Below are positions 34,901 to 46,156 of a DNA stretch of 64,000 bases, piece after piece. Position numbers and translations under genes: made by a program. Position 1 is the first letter of the stretch. Each line of letters begins with the position of its first letter. Under the pieces are notes generated by a model. That model ran no database searches and had not been told where the DNA came from. It saw only the letters and a program-made list of their open reading frames with translations. This DNA comes from Fagopyrum homotropicum (Eukaryota; Streptophyta; Magnoliopsida; Caryophyllales; Polygonaceae): the NCBI GenBank assembly GCA_033239125.1, contig BSWB01000005.1, positions 19,893,447 to 19,957,446 of the forward strand, given 5' to 3'.

Positions 34901-35274
34901 GTTTATTGAATGATTAGCAAGCTCAATGTGTTTGGAAAGAAATTTTTACAAAAAAAAAGTCGGTGTCCATGAAACAACGGGCTAAAAGACTAACACTAAC
35001 CCATTCCATGAAGAAACGGACTATGTGGGAGCCATGGAGATAGGAGAGCAAAACTCGTTGTCCATGCAACCATTGGCGGATCCTAGGGTGGGCTTGACTA
35101 GGCCGTCGCCCACCCGGACCAATAAATTCACTTAAGCCCAAATAACTTTTTAAGTAACATGAACACTTATTTTGGGCCTTTTCATGTTAGTAGCCCATAT
35201 TTGCCCATCCCATACAAATTTGTTTATTCCGTTTAGGAGGTTGAACCCCATTGTTTGCAACTTTTATGTACAAC
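34901..35274. other. Unassigned segment between the copia relic and Athila-3
   Basis: No gene. TTGGCGGATCCTAGGGTGGG at 35070-35089 resembles a phrase often seen near ends of plant DNA transposon fragments, but I see no matching terminal repeat. ACAAC at 35270-35274 is the Athila-3 target duplication. Confidence 0.35.
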
Positions 35275-35567
35275 TGTTAGCATGAAATATTGTGATATTC
35301 TAGGCACGTTTTCTAAGTGTATTTGATTCATATTGATAGTCTTTGATTTAGCATTGTTGCATTTGTGAGCTAGTTTGCCTATATTGTCGATATGGATGTC
35401 TACACTAGCTTTATGTTGATTATAGGTGATTGAGAGTCATTTCCGAACGGAATCGAGCAAAGAAGAGTTGATTGAGTATGTCCATGGATTGAGGGCATTA
35501 TTAGGAGCAAAATGGAGTTCAACTTGAGGAATGCACGAGGCTAGGGAAGAATCACGTTCTTGCCCTA

Positions 35568-35750
35568 AACCACGCTCTAAAATACGGCCGTACTACAAAC
35601 CACGTTCAGTTCCACGGCCGTGGAACCTTGCAAAGAGAGGCGTGATGCATTCCAGTAACTATTACGGTCGTGGAATCCATGGTTCAAACCGTGATCCTTT
35701 CCACGCTCTAAATTACGGTCGTGGAACCTTCCACGACCGTGAACTTAGCG
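35568..35750 (+). promoter_or_regulatory. Promoter-proximal palindrome cluster of Athila-3
   Basis: At least seven variants: ACGGCCGT (35584-35591), ACCACGTTCAG, CCACGGCCGTGG (35612-35623), ACGGTCGTGGAA (about 35664 and about 35716), ACCGTGATC and CCACGACCGTG (about 35730-35740). It ends about 75 bp before the TATA box. Regulatory role is inferred. Confidence 0.45.
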
Positions 35751-35818
35751 ATCTTTTTCGCCACATTTTGAAGCCACGATCTTTTGAAGATTAGGCCGGG
35801 CCGATATTTTATCTTGCC

Positions 35819-35828
35819 CTATAAAAAG
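35819..35828 (+). promoter_or_regulatory. TATA box in the Athila-3 5' LTR
   Basis: CTATAAAAAG; the same in the 3' LTR at 50466-50475. Confidence 0.65.
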
Positions 35829-37028
35829 ACGGACAAAGAGAAATTCCGTCACCTCGCTTTAGACCTTGGCTTACACTTTCGCTTAGCGGCATTAACCCTC
35901 GCTTAGAAGCATTTACACCTTGTTGGAGATCGAAGTTCGTGTTTGGGATTTGCCCTAATCTCGCACTTTTGGTGGAGATTGTTGTTGAGATTTCCGGATC
36001 GGCGGAAGATCGGAGTTTTTGGAAGATTGTTGCAAGAAGATTTCTCTTCTTGTTTAGGTTTGATTTAGAAGACGGATTGACATCCCGTTCTTCCCTCTTT
36101 CCTAAGATTGTGTTTGTTTGCCTTATTCTGAATCTATTAACAACATTCATTCTTGATTGTGACTTTGAGATTGGTTTGAAGTTTATTGAAAGTTTTCGAA
36201 AGTTTTCATCTTTCTATCTTTTAATTCTTGAATTTGATATCAACATGACTGTTATTGGCTAAAAACCCTTAACAATTCTAAGGTGAAGGGTTGATAGTTG
36301 TGGCTTAGATGATGATAGATCGATCGTAAACAGATTAGACCCTGAGAGTTAGAGAGAATCGTCGACGAACCCTAAATCACGGTTTGTTCTTGAGTTCCAC
36401 GGCCGTGGAGTTTCAAGATCTACCCGTAATTTCCCTTAAGCTTACGAACCTGCTTTTACTTTAATCCAAAGTTAAAGATTTGCTTTAACTTAGTTTAGGC
36501 TTGCCTTTTCTAGGTGGTAGTGAAGCCTCAACAACCTCTACCTCGATTGTGAGTGTCATAACCGTAATCGGTTAAGTTAGTCTTGATCCTTGGATTACAA
36601 GTTTGGGTATTTGACATTAATTCTTGCCTTTAGAACTTTTCTATATTGAAGCCTCAACAACCTGTATAGAGAGTGTCTTGTAGGTGAGTCATATAAGGTT
36701 TTTGGAACTTCACCGTACGATTACCTTACATTAGTATACCTTTGCATATCTCAACTCTGTCTTTATATCATTAGTATATCTTGAATCGATTGCCACAGCT
36801 GGATACTTGGATCTTTAGGATTGTTGTTTTCCCAATATTTGCAAAAACTCTCATATTTACTCGCTTGATAATCTGCAATTGAATTTGTTCCCACCCAAAT
36901 CCCTGTGTTCGATACTCTAGAATTCTTGCTTAACTACGTCGATCCGTACACTGCGGGTTCGCTTGCTTGATTCTAGTTTTATAAATTTAAAGCTTATTTG
37001 CACACACCTTTAGGGGCGAACAAGTTTT

Positions 37029-37046
37029 TGGCGCCGTTGCCGGGGA
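37029..37046 (+). other. Primer-binding site for tRNA-Asp, Athila-3
   Basis: TGGCGCCGTTGCCGGGGA, identical to the Athila-1 site and also six bases after the LTR end. Confidence 0.92.
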
Positions 37047-37123
37047 TTTGGTTTCGGCCGAATTCGGTAGCCGGTTGTCAAGCTTGGGAGCTTGCCCTTG
37101 TTATTTGATATTACTTTGAGTGC

Positions 37124-37893
37124 ATGCGCAGGTCTAGGAACACCGAAGATTTCTTACCTCTTTATCAAGAGCTAGAGAAAACTTTAAGGTAAAAGCGCAA
37201 GGAAAAGAAGATGGTTGAAGAACACGAACGTGATCTTCAAGCGGAGTTGGCGGAAAAGGAAGCTCAACTCCAATGGAATGAGACCCTCCGCCAGGATGAA
37301 ATGGATCGTCATCAATCTCAAGTTAACAATCTACAAGACATGATCTTCCAAATGAGGATAGAGCTAAGCGACCTTAAGAATAAGGGAAGCAAGAAATCCT
37401 CAAGAAGAGCATCAAGGTCTAGAAGAAAAGGTCACTCATCCGCTGATGATAGTGATTCTTCCATGCCACCGTTAGAGGAGATTGATCCCACGATCAATGT
37501 GAATCCTTTCCATCCACGGGGAGCTGCTAATCATCGTGTTCCACCAAGGAATGCGAGGATCGAACGTGTAGATGAAGAGCCAAGAACTCTTGGCCAGCGG
37601 ATGGATCCAACACAACAACCACGCCGTTTGGGCGTGAACTTTGATGCTGATGATGTGCAAGGGTTTAGCTTCAACCCTCAAGTCATTACTCTTGTTCGCC
37701 ACAACCAATTTGGCGGGACAAGCGCTGAATCTCCACACCAACACTTGCAGAACTTTTAGTGTATGATGAAGACAATGAGGCCAAAGAGCGCTACTACCGA
37801 CAACTATAAGCTCAAGCCTTTCTTCTTCTCCTTGAAAGGGAAAGCATTGTCTTGGTATCAAGCTCTTCCTAGGGGGAAACTAGACACGTGGGA
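37124..37893 (+). pseudogene. gag: Athila-3 gag, 5' part, broken
   Basis: The ATG at 37124 begins MRRSRNTEDF, matching the preferred gag start of Athila-1. A TAA at 37190-37192 stops it after 22 residues, then the same frame continues from 37211 with a charged coiled-coil-like region (HERDLQAELAEKEAQL), a basic stretch (SSRRASRSRRKGHSS), the conserved EEPRTLGQRMDPTQ and the gag domain start (HNQFGG, HQHLQNF). A TAG at 37757-37759 interrupts at a position where Athila-1 has glutamate. The coding sequence is cut at 37893 by the solo LTR and resumes at 41010, where the protein continues in register. Confidence 0.85.
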
Positions 37894-37992
37894 TGTAATA
37901 TCCGGAATTTTTATTTCCGTTTAATTCCGAATAAAATCGGACTTTGAGCCGTTGACGGTTTTCCATTCTATCTAGCAATTCTTTCTTCACAA

Positions 37993-38175
37993 ATTTTATC
38001 ATTTTATGTAGAAGCTATTTCACATAAAATGATAAAATTATATCAACCTCTAATTCCTATAATTATTTATCATTTTATGTAGAATTTAATTCACATAAAA
38101 TGATAGAATTATATCAAATCCTAATTCTTATAACTATTTATCATTTTATGTTGAATTCATTTCACATAAAATGAT
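37993..38175 (+). repeat. Three tandem hairpin units, 71-bp period
   Basis: ATCATTTTATGT starts at 37998, 38069 and 38140, an exact 71-bp spacing. Each is followed 13-18 nt later by its reverse complement ACATAAAATGAT (from 38022, 38093 and 38164). The first unit extends to a perfect 17-bp stem (37993-38009 with 38022-38038). Confidence 0.85.
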
Positions 38176-39299
38176 AGATTTTTATATCAAACCCTAATCT
38201 ATCAAACCCTAGTTTATATCATGACATGTCATTGACAAAGTCATGACGTCCTTTTGACGAGACCATGACGAGTTTGACGAAACGAAGACGAGATCATGAC
38301 AAGGCCATGTATGGGCTTGGCAAGGCAATGACAAGTTTTGACAAGTTTGACAACTCAGCCCACTTTTTGGTTTTTACAACTTCAGCCCATTAAAACAAGT
38401 TTGATAATCTACTTAGAAGAGACTTGAGCCCAACAAAACAAGAGCAGCCCAAGCTGGCCCTCCATGAGCAGCTCCTTGGCGCTGCATACCTTCTAGGGCC
38501 GGCAAATTAGATCCTCCAGCGTGGCAGAGTAACCGTGATCTTCATACCTTCAATTACGCAGAAGATGGACCGATCTTCAACGCACCTCTTCACATGGTAA
38601 GTATCGACAAACGCCTCATCTCCCTTCTGCAGCGTGCATCGGACCGGGCAAGCTTTCCAGCCCCGACTTTCAACGCCCCAGCCATTCCCGATCTTCAACG
38701 CTCCAACCCTTCCTAGTCGACTACAGCGGCACTTCGAGCCCAGCAAGATGAAGAAGAGCAGCGGCCTTCATTCTCCCTCTTAACTCCATGTAATGGCTGC
38801 TGAGTAGGGTCTTCAAGTCGCAGCAATCCCTTTCCCCTTGCAAGCAGCCAACGTTCTGTACGCTTCCTTCTACAACAGCGCTAGATTTACGTACCATCCC
38901 TTGCCTTCCCTTCTGTATTCGGTTATGCCCAGCATCTTCCATCCTCCTTGACTTACCTTCTTTAGAAGAGCCATCTCTCTCGCATAGCAGAACCAGCCGT
39001 CCCCTTGGTGCAGCCCACGCAGCAAACGCTGCAGATGCGCCACAGGGACAACAGCAGCCTTCGGGCCATCTTCCTTCATGCCTTCGAGTCTCGGAATCGG
39101 GTAAGGCTTGTAACCCTTGCTACACTACACTTCAGTCCACCTTTTCCTTGCCTAACGTGTACCCGTTTCGTCTGTTAAACCTACTCAGAACAACCGTAGG
39201 AGAGCTGTACAGATTCTTACGTTTTCCAGAATTTTCGGAAGTGTTGAGCAGTCAACTTCGGGTCCAATTTTGGGTAAGCTAAACTACCTCTTTTTGGCT

Positions 39300-39760
39300 G
39301 GTTTTCGGATATGTCATAGACAGTAGTACATAGTATAACATACTAAAATTTGGGAAGAATCGGAGTTACGGTTTGAGAGTTAATGTGTTTTGTATATATG
39401 TGCTGAGTGTTGGGGAAAACAGCAAGTGATGCTGTTTTGTGAGATGGTTTTGAATAAGCTCTTGATCTCCGTTGGGCTTGAATTTTGGATATGATATAGT
39501 GGACATATTGTTGTAGAACATATTAAAATTTGAGAGGTATCCAGCGAGTGGTTTGGGGTTTATGATTTTTCCAAGATTGAGTCGTAAGTAGTTTTTCTGT
39601 TGTGCTGAAATTCGGTTTTGTGAGATAGTTTTAAATAGGATTTTGATCTCCTTTGCGTCTGAATTTTGGATATATTATAGATAAGATTTTATAGTAGAAC
39701 ATATCAAAATTTGGGATAAATCCAGCGAGTAGTTTAGGAGTTATGATTTTTCAAAGTTAA
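39300..39760 (+). repeat. Diverged tandem repeat of about 180 bp, three units
   Basis: Units align at GGATATGTCATAG (39308), GGATATGATATAG (39488) and GGATATATTATAG (39669). Each is followed by a GTAGAACATA-like segment and ACTAAAATTTG-like text, and by GTTTTGTGAGAT in two of them. Confidence 0.7.
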
Positions 39761-41009
39761 GACAATGTGCTACTTGTTAAGTGTTGTACCCAACTTTAGA
39801 AATTTTTGTAGAAGCGATGCGTTAACAGTTTTAAGAAATTCTTTCTCCTACGAGTAGATAGGATATCATAGATGACCTAGGGAATTATTTTGGAATTTTT
39901 ATAAGATGATTCGAATTTTATATTTGAAGCTGTAGTTGGACTTTAGTGACTTTTCGGGAAATAGAAAATGAGTAGTTTTTCTAGTTGTTACCTAAAATCA
40001 TCCTAGATAGTAGAATATGGTTAGTTAGCCTCAAATTATAATTTAAGTACATATTCCGAGTTTTTGGAAATTCCGGGACCAAGGGTAAAATAGTCATTTT
40101 ACCATAAATTGGTATTGTATTAAATTCTGTTCTAATAGGACCTACTACCTTAGAAGTCTTAGACTTCTAATTACCAAGAAAGCGTGCTGACACACTTGCC
40201 TCCTTTGACATGCAACCGAGTTATACAGTTACAGATTGAGTTGTGATTAAGAGAGTCGAGATTTGATTCAGGTAAGTCCACGGACTTACTTAGCTGGCTT
40301 TCTTGTATGAGTGTAATGTGTATGAGTGGTGTTTGCTAGTTATGATAAACAACGAAACCGGATTAGGCCGACTTTATTATTTACGTAATTGACCCAAGTG
40401 TATGATAACGGGTCGTGACATCATCTGCCTAGCTCTTGCGAGAGTTTAGGAGGTTCCCTGCGACCAGCCCAGTCCGGTAGATGGTCAAATGCATTAGTAC
40501 CATTCCGCGTTGGTAAACGGGGACAGGGGCGAGGTTTGGGAATCCCTCGTGTCACAAAATAAGTATCATTAGTAATAACCTATCACCTAATTAAAGATAA
40601 TAAAAGGATTGAGTGTTGCATGTTGATTGTGTATGTTGTGTGTTTGTGCTTTTACCTTTATACTTATGCATAGAATGTTAGCTAACGGTTTTATACCGCT
40701 TGTAGATGTCTTGCAGGTTAAGACAATTGTAGAGAGATCCGGAGGGAATGGTCAGCCGGGTCCACGTACATATTTAGTTGGGGACGGGATGTCTTCTGTT
40801 CTTCTTATGTGTCATTTTAGTACCTTTGCTTTGTAAGGCTGATACATATTCTTCATGTATATATTGTTTAAAGTTTTCAAATGTTTTAAATACTTTTGTG
40901 CCTTGTTGTAAGATCCAAGTTAAATTGTTGTCAAACTAAGGTCGGGACCCATTGTGAGGTCCTAACCAGTAGCTCCCCGAGTTCTCAGAATTTGGGGTGT
41001 TACATGGGA

Positions 41010-42399
41010 AGACCTTTCCGCGGAGTTCCTCACCAAATTCTTTCCGCCATCCAAAACGGAGGAACTTAGAGGTAAGATCAATGCATTTTCCATGAGGTCT
41101 AACGAAAGTTTGTTTCAATCACGGGAAAGGTTTCAGGACTTGTTATTGGATTGCCATCATCATGGCATATCCAAGCTTGCATTGCTAGAGATCTACTACA
41201 AGGGGCTGGATGCGGGGACGCAATTCAACCTCCAATCCCTCTCATGTGGAACATTCCTGGACATGAGAGAAGATGACGCTTGGGACTTCATTGAGAAGCA
41301 AGCAAGGGTCATAGAGAAATATTCCCACCGGAAAGTGGAGGGAAATCGTGTGGAGCAAGGAGCAAAGCTCACACATGAAGCTCAAAATCAGATTTTCTCC
41401 CTCAACAATGAGATCAAAGAGTTGAAGGAGGCTATCAAGACCAACTTCCCAAAACAACAAGAGAAGGATGTTGGCTATTTGGGCAACAACAATGGCGGTG
41501 ATAACACCAACCGCAACAACAACAATAACCGGAACAACAACCGGAATAACAATTGGAATGGAAACAACAACAACCGGAACAATAATTTGAACAACAATAG
41601 GGGTTCAAACAACAACAATTGGCGCTCCAATCAACAAAATTCCGGTAACTCTTATCCTTCCAATTCTAATTCACTAACTCCACCTTCCTCTTCCTCTACT
41701 CCTTTGAAAAGCCAGGGGCAAACATCAAATGGAGGAAATAATTTGGGAAAGGAGAAGGCCGATCCCATGTTGGAAACGATTTTGGGAAAGCTTCAAGGGT
41801 TGGAGAACCGCATCATTAAGGTTGATGATCAAATTTCTAAGGTTGACAAAGCTCAAAAGGTTTTGGAAAACCAAATGTTCAACCATGCGGAGGAAGTTCC
41901 TAGGAATCAAGGGAAGCTTCCAGGAAAGACGGAGGACAACCCTAAGGGAAGGGTTATGGCAATCACAACTAGGAGCGGAGTGACTACCACCGATCCGCAG
42001 CCTAAGTTCGTTGAAGTCCCCGTAGAGAAAGACAAAGAGAAGGAGAAGGAAGATGTCTACGTTCCTCCTCCAGCTTATAAACCTCCCCTACCATTCCATC
42101 AATCTAGAGCGAGAGCGCGCCTAGATAAACAGTTTGGTAAGTTCATAGAACTCATGAGCAAGCTGCATATTAATATACCATTTATTGATGCTATTGTAGG
42201 TATGCCGGCTTATGGCAAGTTCTTGAAGGAGCTCCTCTCTAACAAGAGGAAGCTAGAAGACTTCGGAAAGGTTAAGATGAGTTCAGATTCTTCGGATCTC
42301 ATCAAAACCATGAAGGAGAAAATGCCCCCAAAGCTAAAGGATCCGGGGTCATTTTGCATTCCCAAAGGAGTGGGAGATGTCACATACGATGCGTTGTGA
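41010..42399 (+). pseudogene. gag: Athila-3 gag, 3' part, up to the protease
   Basis: Continues gag from 37888 after the solo LTR: AEFLTKFFPPSKTEELRGKI, LLEIYYKGLD, then a long asparagine-rich tract (residues encoded by about 41484-41650, mostly N with R, G and W). Next come SSSSSTPL low complexity, a predicted short helix with KAQKVLENQMF, and the conserved pre-protease region YKPPLPFHQSRARARLDKQF, GMPAYGKFLKELLS. It ends at 42399 because of a two-base loss just before the protease active site. Athila-1 lacks such an extreme N-rich run. Confidence 0.85.
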
Positions 42400-43777
42400 C
42401 TTAGGAGCAAGTGTGAGCATCATACCACTTGCATTGTGTAGGAAGATCGGTTTAGGCGACCCTAAACCGGTGAAGATGACGTTGTACATGGCGGATCGAT
42501 CCATCACTCGCCTCGTCGGTATTGTAGAAGACGTCCCGGTCAAGCTAGGAAAATTCTTTGTTCCCATTGATATTGTCGTGCTTGACATTCCTGCAGATAG
42601 TCCGGTCCCGATCATACTCGGAAGACCGTTTCTTGCAACTTCCGGCTGCATAGTCGATTGCAAGAATGGTAGACTCGCTTTTGATATAGGAGAGGAGAAA
42701 GTAGAGTTCGTTCTTTCTACTCTAGTGAAGGAGCCAATCTTTGATGAGGATATTTTCGATATCCAAGATGAAGAGGGTTTGTCTAGGGAGGAGGTAAGTG
42801 CAATTCTCTTTAACGATCCTTTACAAAAGGTTATCACTATGAGTCTAACCAATGTAGGGGAAGAAGAGGAGTGCAATGAGGCAATTGAAGCCTTAGAAGC
42901 ACAAGAAGAGATGGGTGAAGTGGAGTTTGAAAAACTCCACGATGAGGTAGAAAACGTGAGAATCCACGGTCATACTCTGTATTCCACGGCCGTGGATTTC
43001 ACAACCAAAACCGTGCCTCACTCCAGGGAGTTATACGGTCGTGGAGAAGACACGACAACCGTATTTCCTTTCCACGCCCCAAACCACGGCCGTGGAGGCT
43101 ATGAGGAACCCGTAATTTTGGGCGTGGAAAGGAGTGATCAAGACACTTCTTCAACTTCTTCTAACTCTTCTCCCACACACTCATCACCCTTAGAAACTTC
43201 TAAGGAGACATCGGATGCTTCTCAAGGATCATTGGAAGCTCCGAAAGCAATGGAACTCAAACCACTTCCTACTCATCTAAGGTACGCTTTTCTAGGATCT
43301 AATTCTACCTTTCCGGTTATTGTTAGTTCCGATCTAAGCATAGATGAACATAATCAGCTCATGATTGTCCTTAGGAAACATAGGAAAGCTATAGGCTATA
43401 CTATTGAGGACTTAGTAGGAATTAAACCCTCCCTATGCATGCATAAGATACTAATGGAGGAAGACTTTAGAACTTCAAGACAACCTCAAAGGCGGTTGAA
43501 TCCGACCATGAAGGAGGTTGTCAAGAAGGAAATTCTTAAGCTTCTTGATGCAGGTATCATCTACCCTATCTCCGATAGTAAGTGGGTAAGCCCGGTTCAA
43601 GTAGTTCCGAAGAAGGGAGGAATGACGATCATCACCAACAAGAACAACGAACTCATTCCTACCCGAACCGTGACTGGATGGCGGATGTGCATAGACTACC
43701 GCAAGCTCAACAATGCAACGCGGAAGGATCATTTCCCATTGCCATTCATTGATCAAATGCTTGAAAGGTTAGCATAA
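42377..43777 (+). pseudogene. pol: Athila-3 pol: protease, linker and first half of RT
   Basis: In the new frame: protease active-site variant CDLGASVSII, VKMTLYMADRSITR, IILGRPFLATSGCIVDCKN. The linker carries the palindromic cassette (42962-43133). RT then begins: MKPLPTHLRYAFLG-like text, GYTIEDLVGIKPSLCMHKIL, MKEVVKKEILKLLDAGIIYP, SPVQVVPKKGG, TVTGWRMCIDYRKLN. It ends in a TAA at 43775-43777 immediately before the palm; Athila-1 and -2 have glutamine there, so it fits a C-to-T change. Confidence 0.85.
42962..43133 (+). repeat. Palindromic cassette in the protease-RT linker of Athila-3
   Basis: Two perfect CCACGGCCGTGG copies (42984-42995, 43084-43095), with ACGGTCGTGG (about 43035) and CCACGCCCC between them and CCCGTAATTTTGGG (about 43110). 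It is within coding sequence, yet the encoded residues are unlike those of the Athila-1 linker. Confidence 0.65.
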
Positions 43778-44650
43778 CATTCACATTTTTGCTACCTTGA
43801 CGGTTATAGTGGTTTCTTTCAGATTCCGGTACACCTGGATGATCAAGAGAAGACCACATTCACGTGCCCATGGGGTACGTTTGCTTATAGGAGAATGCCG
43901 TTCGGGCTTTGCAACGCCCCAGCCACCTTCCAACGGTGCATGATGGCCATCTTCTCCGAATACGTAGAGGAAATCATGGAAGTCTTCATGGACGACTTCT
44001 CCGTATACGGTTCCTCTTTTAACGATTGCCTTTCTAACCTTTCTCTTGTTTTGCAAAGGTGTGAAGACACTAACCTAGTTCTTAATTGGAAGAAGTGTCA
44101 ATTTATGGTTAAGGAAGGAATTGTATTAGGCCACTTAGTCTCTAATAGAGGGATAGAAGTAGACAAGGCTAAGATAGAGACCATAGAGAAGCTTCCTCCC
44201 CCAATTTCGGTGAAAGGGATAAGAAGTTTCCTAGGACATGCTGGATTCTATAGACGTTTCATTAAGGACTTTTCTAAGATATCAAAACCTCTCACTAATC
44301 TATTGATGAAGGATGCGGTTTTTGAGTTTTCGCAGGAATGTTTGGATGCGTTTAACACCATTCGGCAAGCTCTAATTTCAGCACCTATTATCCAACCCCC
44401 GGATTGGAATCTTCCCTTTGAGATTATGTGCGATGCTAGTGACGTAGCTATTGGAGTTGTTCTTGGACAACGAAAGGAAGGGCGAACCCATGCCATATAC
44501 TATGCTAGCAAGACGCTAGATGAAGCGCAGCTCAACTACGCCACTACCGAAAAAGAGTTTTTAGCCATTGTCTATGCTATTGACAAGTTTGGCTCTTATC
44601 TTGTAGGTGCAAAGGTGATTGTCTACACGGATCATGCTGCGATCCGGTAA
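43778..44650 (+). pseudogene. pol: Athila-3 pol: RT palm to RNase H
   Basis: Same frame as the segments on either side. FCYLDGYSGFFQIPV, MPFGLCNAPATFQRCM, catalytic FMDDFSVYGSSF, GIVLGHLVSNRGIEVD, VKGIRSFLGHAGFYRRFIKD, RNase H IMCDASDVAIGVVLGQ, YASKTLDEAQLNYATTEKE, VYTDHAAIR, then a TAA at 44648-44650 inside RNase H. The other copies have tyrosine at this codon. Confidence 0.85.
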
Positions 44651-46156
44651 CTCCTTGCGAAGAAAGATGCGAAGCCAAGGCTAATTAGATGGATTCTTCT
44701 CCTACAAGAATTCGATCTTGAGATCCGCGACAAGAAAGGTTCAGAAAATTCTGTTGCGGATCATTTGAGTCGCCTAACACATCTAGAGGACGACCATTTA
44801 CCCATCGACGACTCCTTCCCGGACGAACACCTACACCTTATTGAGGAGTGCATCGATGTGATCTCCAAAGGTAACGAACCATGGTTTGCTGATTTTGTTA
44901 ACTATTTGGTTTGTCAGAAGATACCACCCGGACTATCCTACGCACAAAGGAAGAAGTTCTTTAAGGACGTCCGGGAATACTATTGGAACGAGCCCCTCCT
45001 CTTCAAGAGAGGTCCGGATGGCATCATCCGGCGATGTGTGCCGGAAGATGAGATGCAAAGTGTCATCCGTCATTGTCATTCACTACCTTGTGGAGGACAC
45101 GCTAGTTCGAACAAGACTAGCGCAAAGGTATTGCAATCTGGATTCTTTTGGCCTACTTTGTTTAGAGATGTGCAATCCTTTGTTTCTTGCTGCGATGCTT
45201 GTCAAAGGACAGGTAATATCTCTAGGAGGAATGAGATGCCCCTCAACAACATCCAAGAGGTGGAGATTTTCGACGTTTGGGGAGTCGATTTCATGGGACC
45301 ATTCCCATCCTCTTGTGGAAACCAATACATACTATTGGCGGTGGATTACGTTTCTAGATGGGTGGAAGCAATTGCCTCTCCCACCAATGATGCCATGGTG
45401 GTGGTTAAGTTCTTCAACAAGACCATTTTCCCGCGATTTGGGACGCCAAGGACGATCATTAGTGATGGAGGTTCTCACTTCATTGCCCGGCGCTTTGAAG
45501 CTCTTCTAGCTAAGTATGGGGTTACTCACAAGATCGCTACCCCTTACCATCCACAAACGAGTGGACAAGTTGAGATCTCAAATAGGGATATCAAAGGAAT
45601 CTTAGAGAAGACGGTTTCAAGGACTAGGAAGGATTGGTCTTTGAAGCTTGACGATGAATTGTGGGCATACCGGACTGCATACAAGACTCCCATAGGAACC
45701 ACACCATACAACCTTGTATATGGGAAGTCTTGTCACTTGCCGGTAGAGTTGGAGCACAAAGCGTTTTTGGCTATCAAGTGGTTGAACTTCAGCATGAAGG
45801 AAGCGGGAGAGAAGCATCTCCTAGACATCAATGAGCTGGATGAACTCCGCTTGAATGCTTATGAAAACGCTAAGATCTATAAGGAGAGAGCAAAGCGTTG
45901 GCATGATAAGCATATCATTCCAAAGGACTTCAAAGAAGGAGATCAAGTTCTCCTCTTGAATTCAAGGCTTCGTCTCTTTCCAGGTAAGCTTAAATCTCGT
46001 TGGACCGGACCTTTTCTAATTAAGCGTATTTTCCCCCATGGTGCAGTTGAAGTATGGGGTGAAGCGAGCGGAACTTTTAAGGTGAACGGCCAACGACTCA
46101 AGAAGTATACGCCGGAACTCCAAGCTGAGGAGTTCGCGCCTACCGCATTCGAATAA
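44651..46156 (+). CDS. pol: Athila-3 pol: RNase H end and integrase
   Basis: Open frame after the 44648 stop; the first ATG is 44765. It contains the RNase H end (DKKGSENSVADHLSRL), then the integrase finger (HCHSLPCGGHASSNK ... CDACQ). The core has catalytic D in WGVDFMGPF, D in ISDGGSHF, E in GQVEISNRDIK. The C-terminal domain has LFPGKLKSRWTGPFLIKRIF and KVNGQRLKKY, with a stop at 46154-46156. All zinc-finger and DDE residues are present. It lacks the long hydrophobic tail seen in Athila-1, supporting this as the natural C-terminus. Confidence 0.88.
   Translation, partial: LLAKKDAKPRLIRWILLLQEFDLEIRDKKGSENSVADHLSRLTHLEDDHLPIDDSFPDEHLHLIEECIDVISKGNEPWFADFVNYLVCQKIPPGLSYAQRKKFFKDVREYYWNEPLLFKRGPDGIIRRCVPEDEMQSVIRHCHSLPCGGHASSNKTSAKVLQSGFFWPTLFRDVQSFVSCCDACQRTGNISRRNEMPLNNIQEVEIFDVWGVDFMGPFPSSCGNQYILLAVDYVSRWVEAIASPTNDAMVVVKFFNKTIFPRFGTPRTIISDGGSHFIARRFEALLAKYGVTHKIATPYHPQTSGQVEISNRDIKGILEKTVSRTRKDWSLKLDDELWAYRTAYKTPIGTTPYNLVYGKSCHLPVELEHKAFLAIKWLNFSMKEAGEKHLLDINELDELRLNAYENAKIYKERAKRWHDKHIIPKDFKEGDQVLLLNSRLRLFPGKLKSRWTGPFLIKRIFPHGAVEVWGEASGTFKVNGQRLKKYTPELQAEEFAPTAFE

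Larger units (their letters stand above)
35275..37022 (+). repeat. Athila-3 5' LTR
   Basis: TGTTAGCATG to GCGAACA. A dense run of palindromes and half-palindromes occupies 35568-35750 (perfect CCACGGCCGTGG at 35612-35623) just upstream of the TATA box (35819). Slot 2 is at 36380-36431 (palindrome 36397-36408, then CCCGTAATTT). Instead of the GAGACTTACC motif it has GAAGCCTCAACAACCT twice (36521 and 36649). The U5 hairpin region TCCGTACACTGCGGG is at 36943-36957. Confidence 0.93.
37894..41004 (+). mobile_element. Chromovirus-type solo LTR inside Athila-3 gag
   Basis: 3111 bp, TGTAATATCC to GGTGTTACA, with perfect TGGGA duplications (37889-37893, 41005-41009). Its 3' portion shares the conserved modules of the Tekay LTRs: GTAAGTCC-AC-GGACTTAC (40272-40289), TTAGCTAACGGTTTTATACC (40679-40698) and a conserved terminal about 100 bp. 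No primer site, polypurine tract or coding sequence is present. Open frames on the minus strand (38507-39079) are unsupported. It contains two internal tandem repeat systems, listed separately. Confidence 0.88.

Noticed and set aside
35070..35089. End of a DNA transposon (GGCGGATCCTAGGGTGGG phrase)
   Set aside because: No opposite terminal repeat or target duplication found; kept only as a remark.
35531..35794. An 88-residue frame in the Athila-3 5' LTR, with a 98-residue counterpart at 50178-50471
   Set aside because: Both are the same LTR region; preservation follows from about 1 percent LTR divergence. The repeated residues simply translate the palindrome cluster.
38507..39079. Three minus-strand frames of 69-79 residues in the solo LTR
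   Set aside because: They lie within an LTR defined by exact ends and duplications, and no domain is recognisable.
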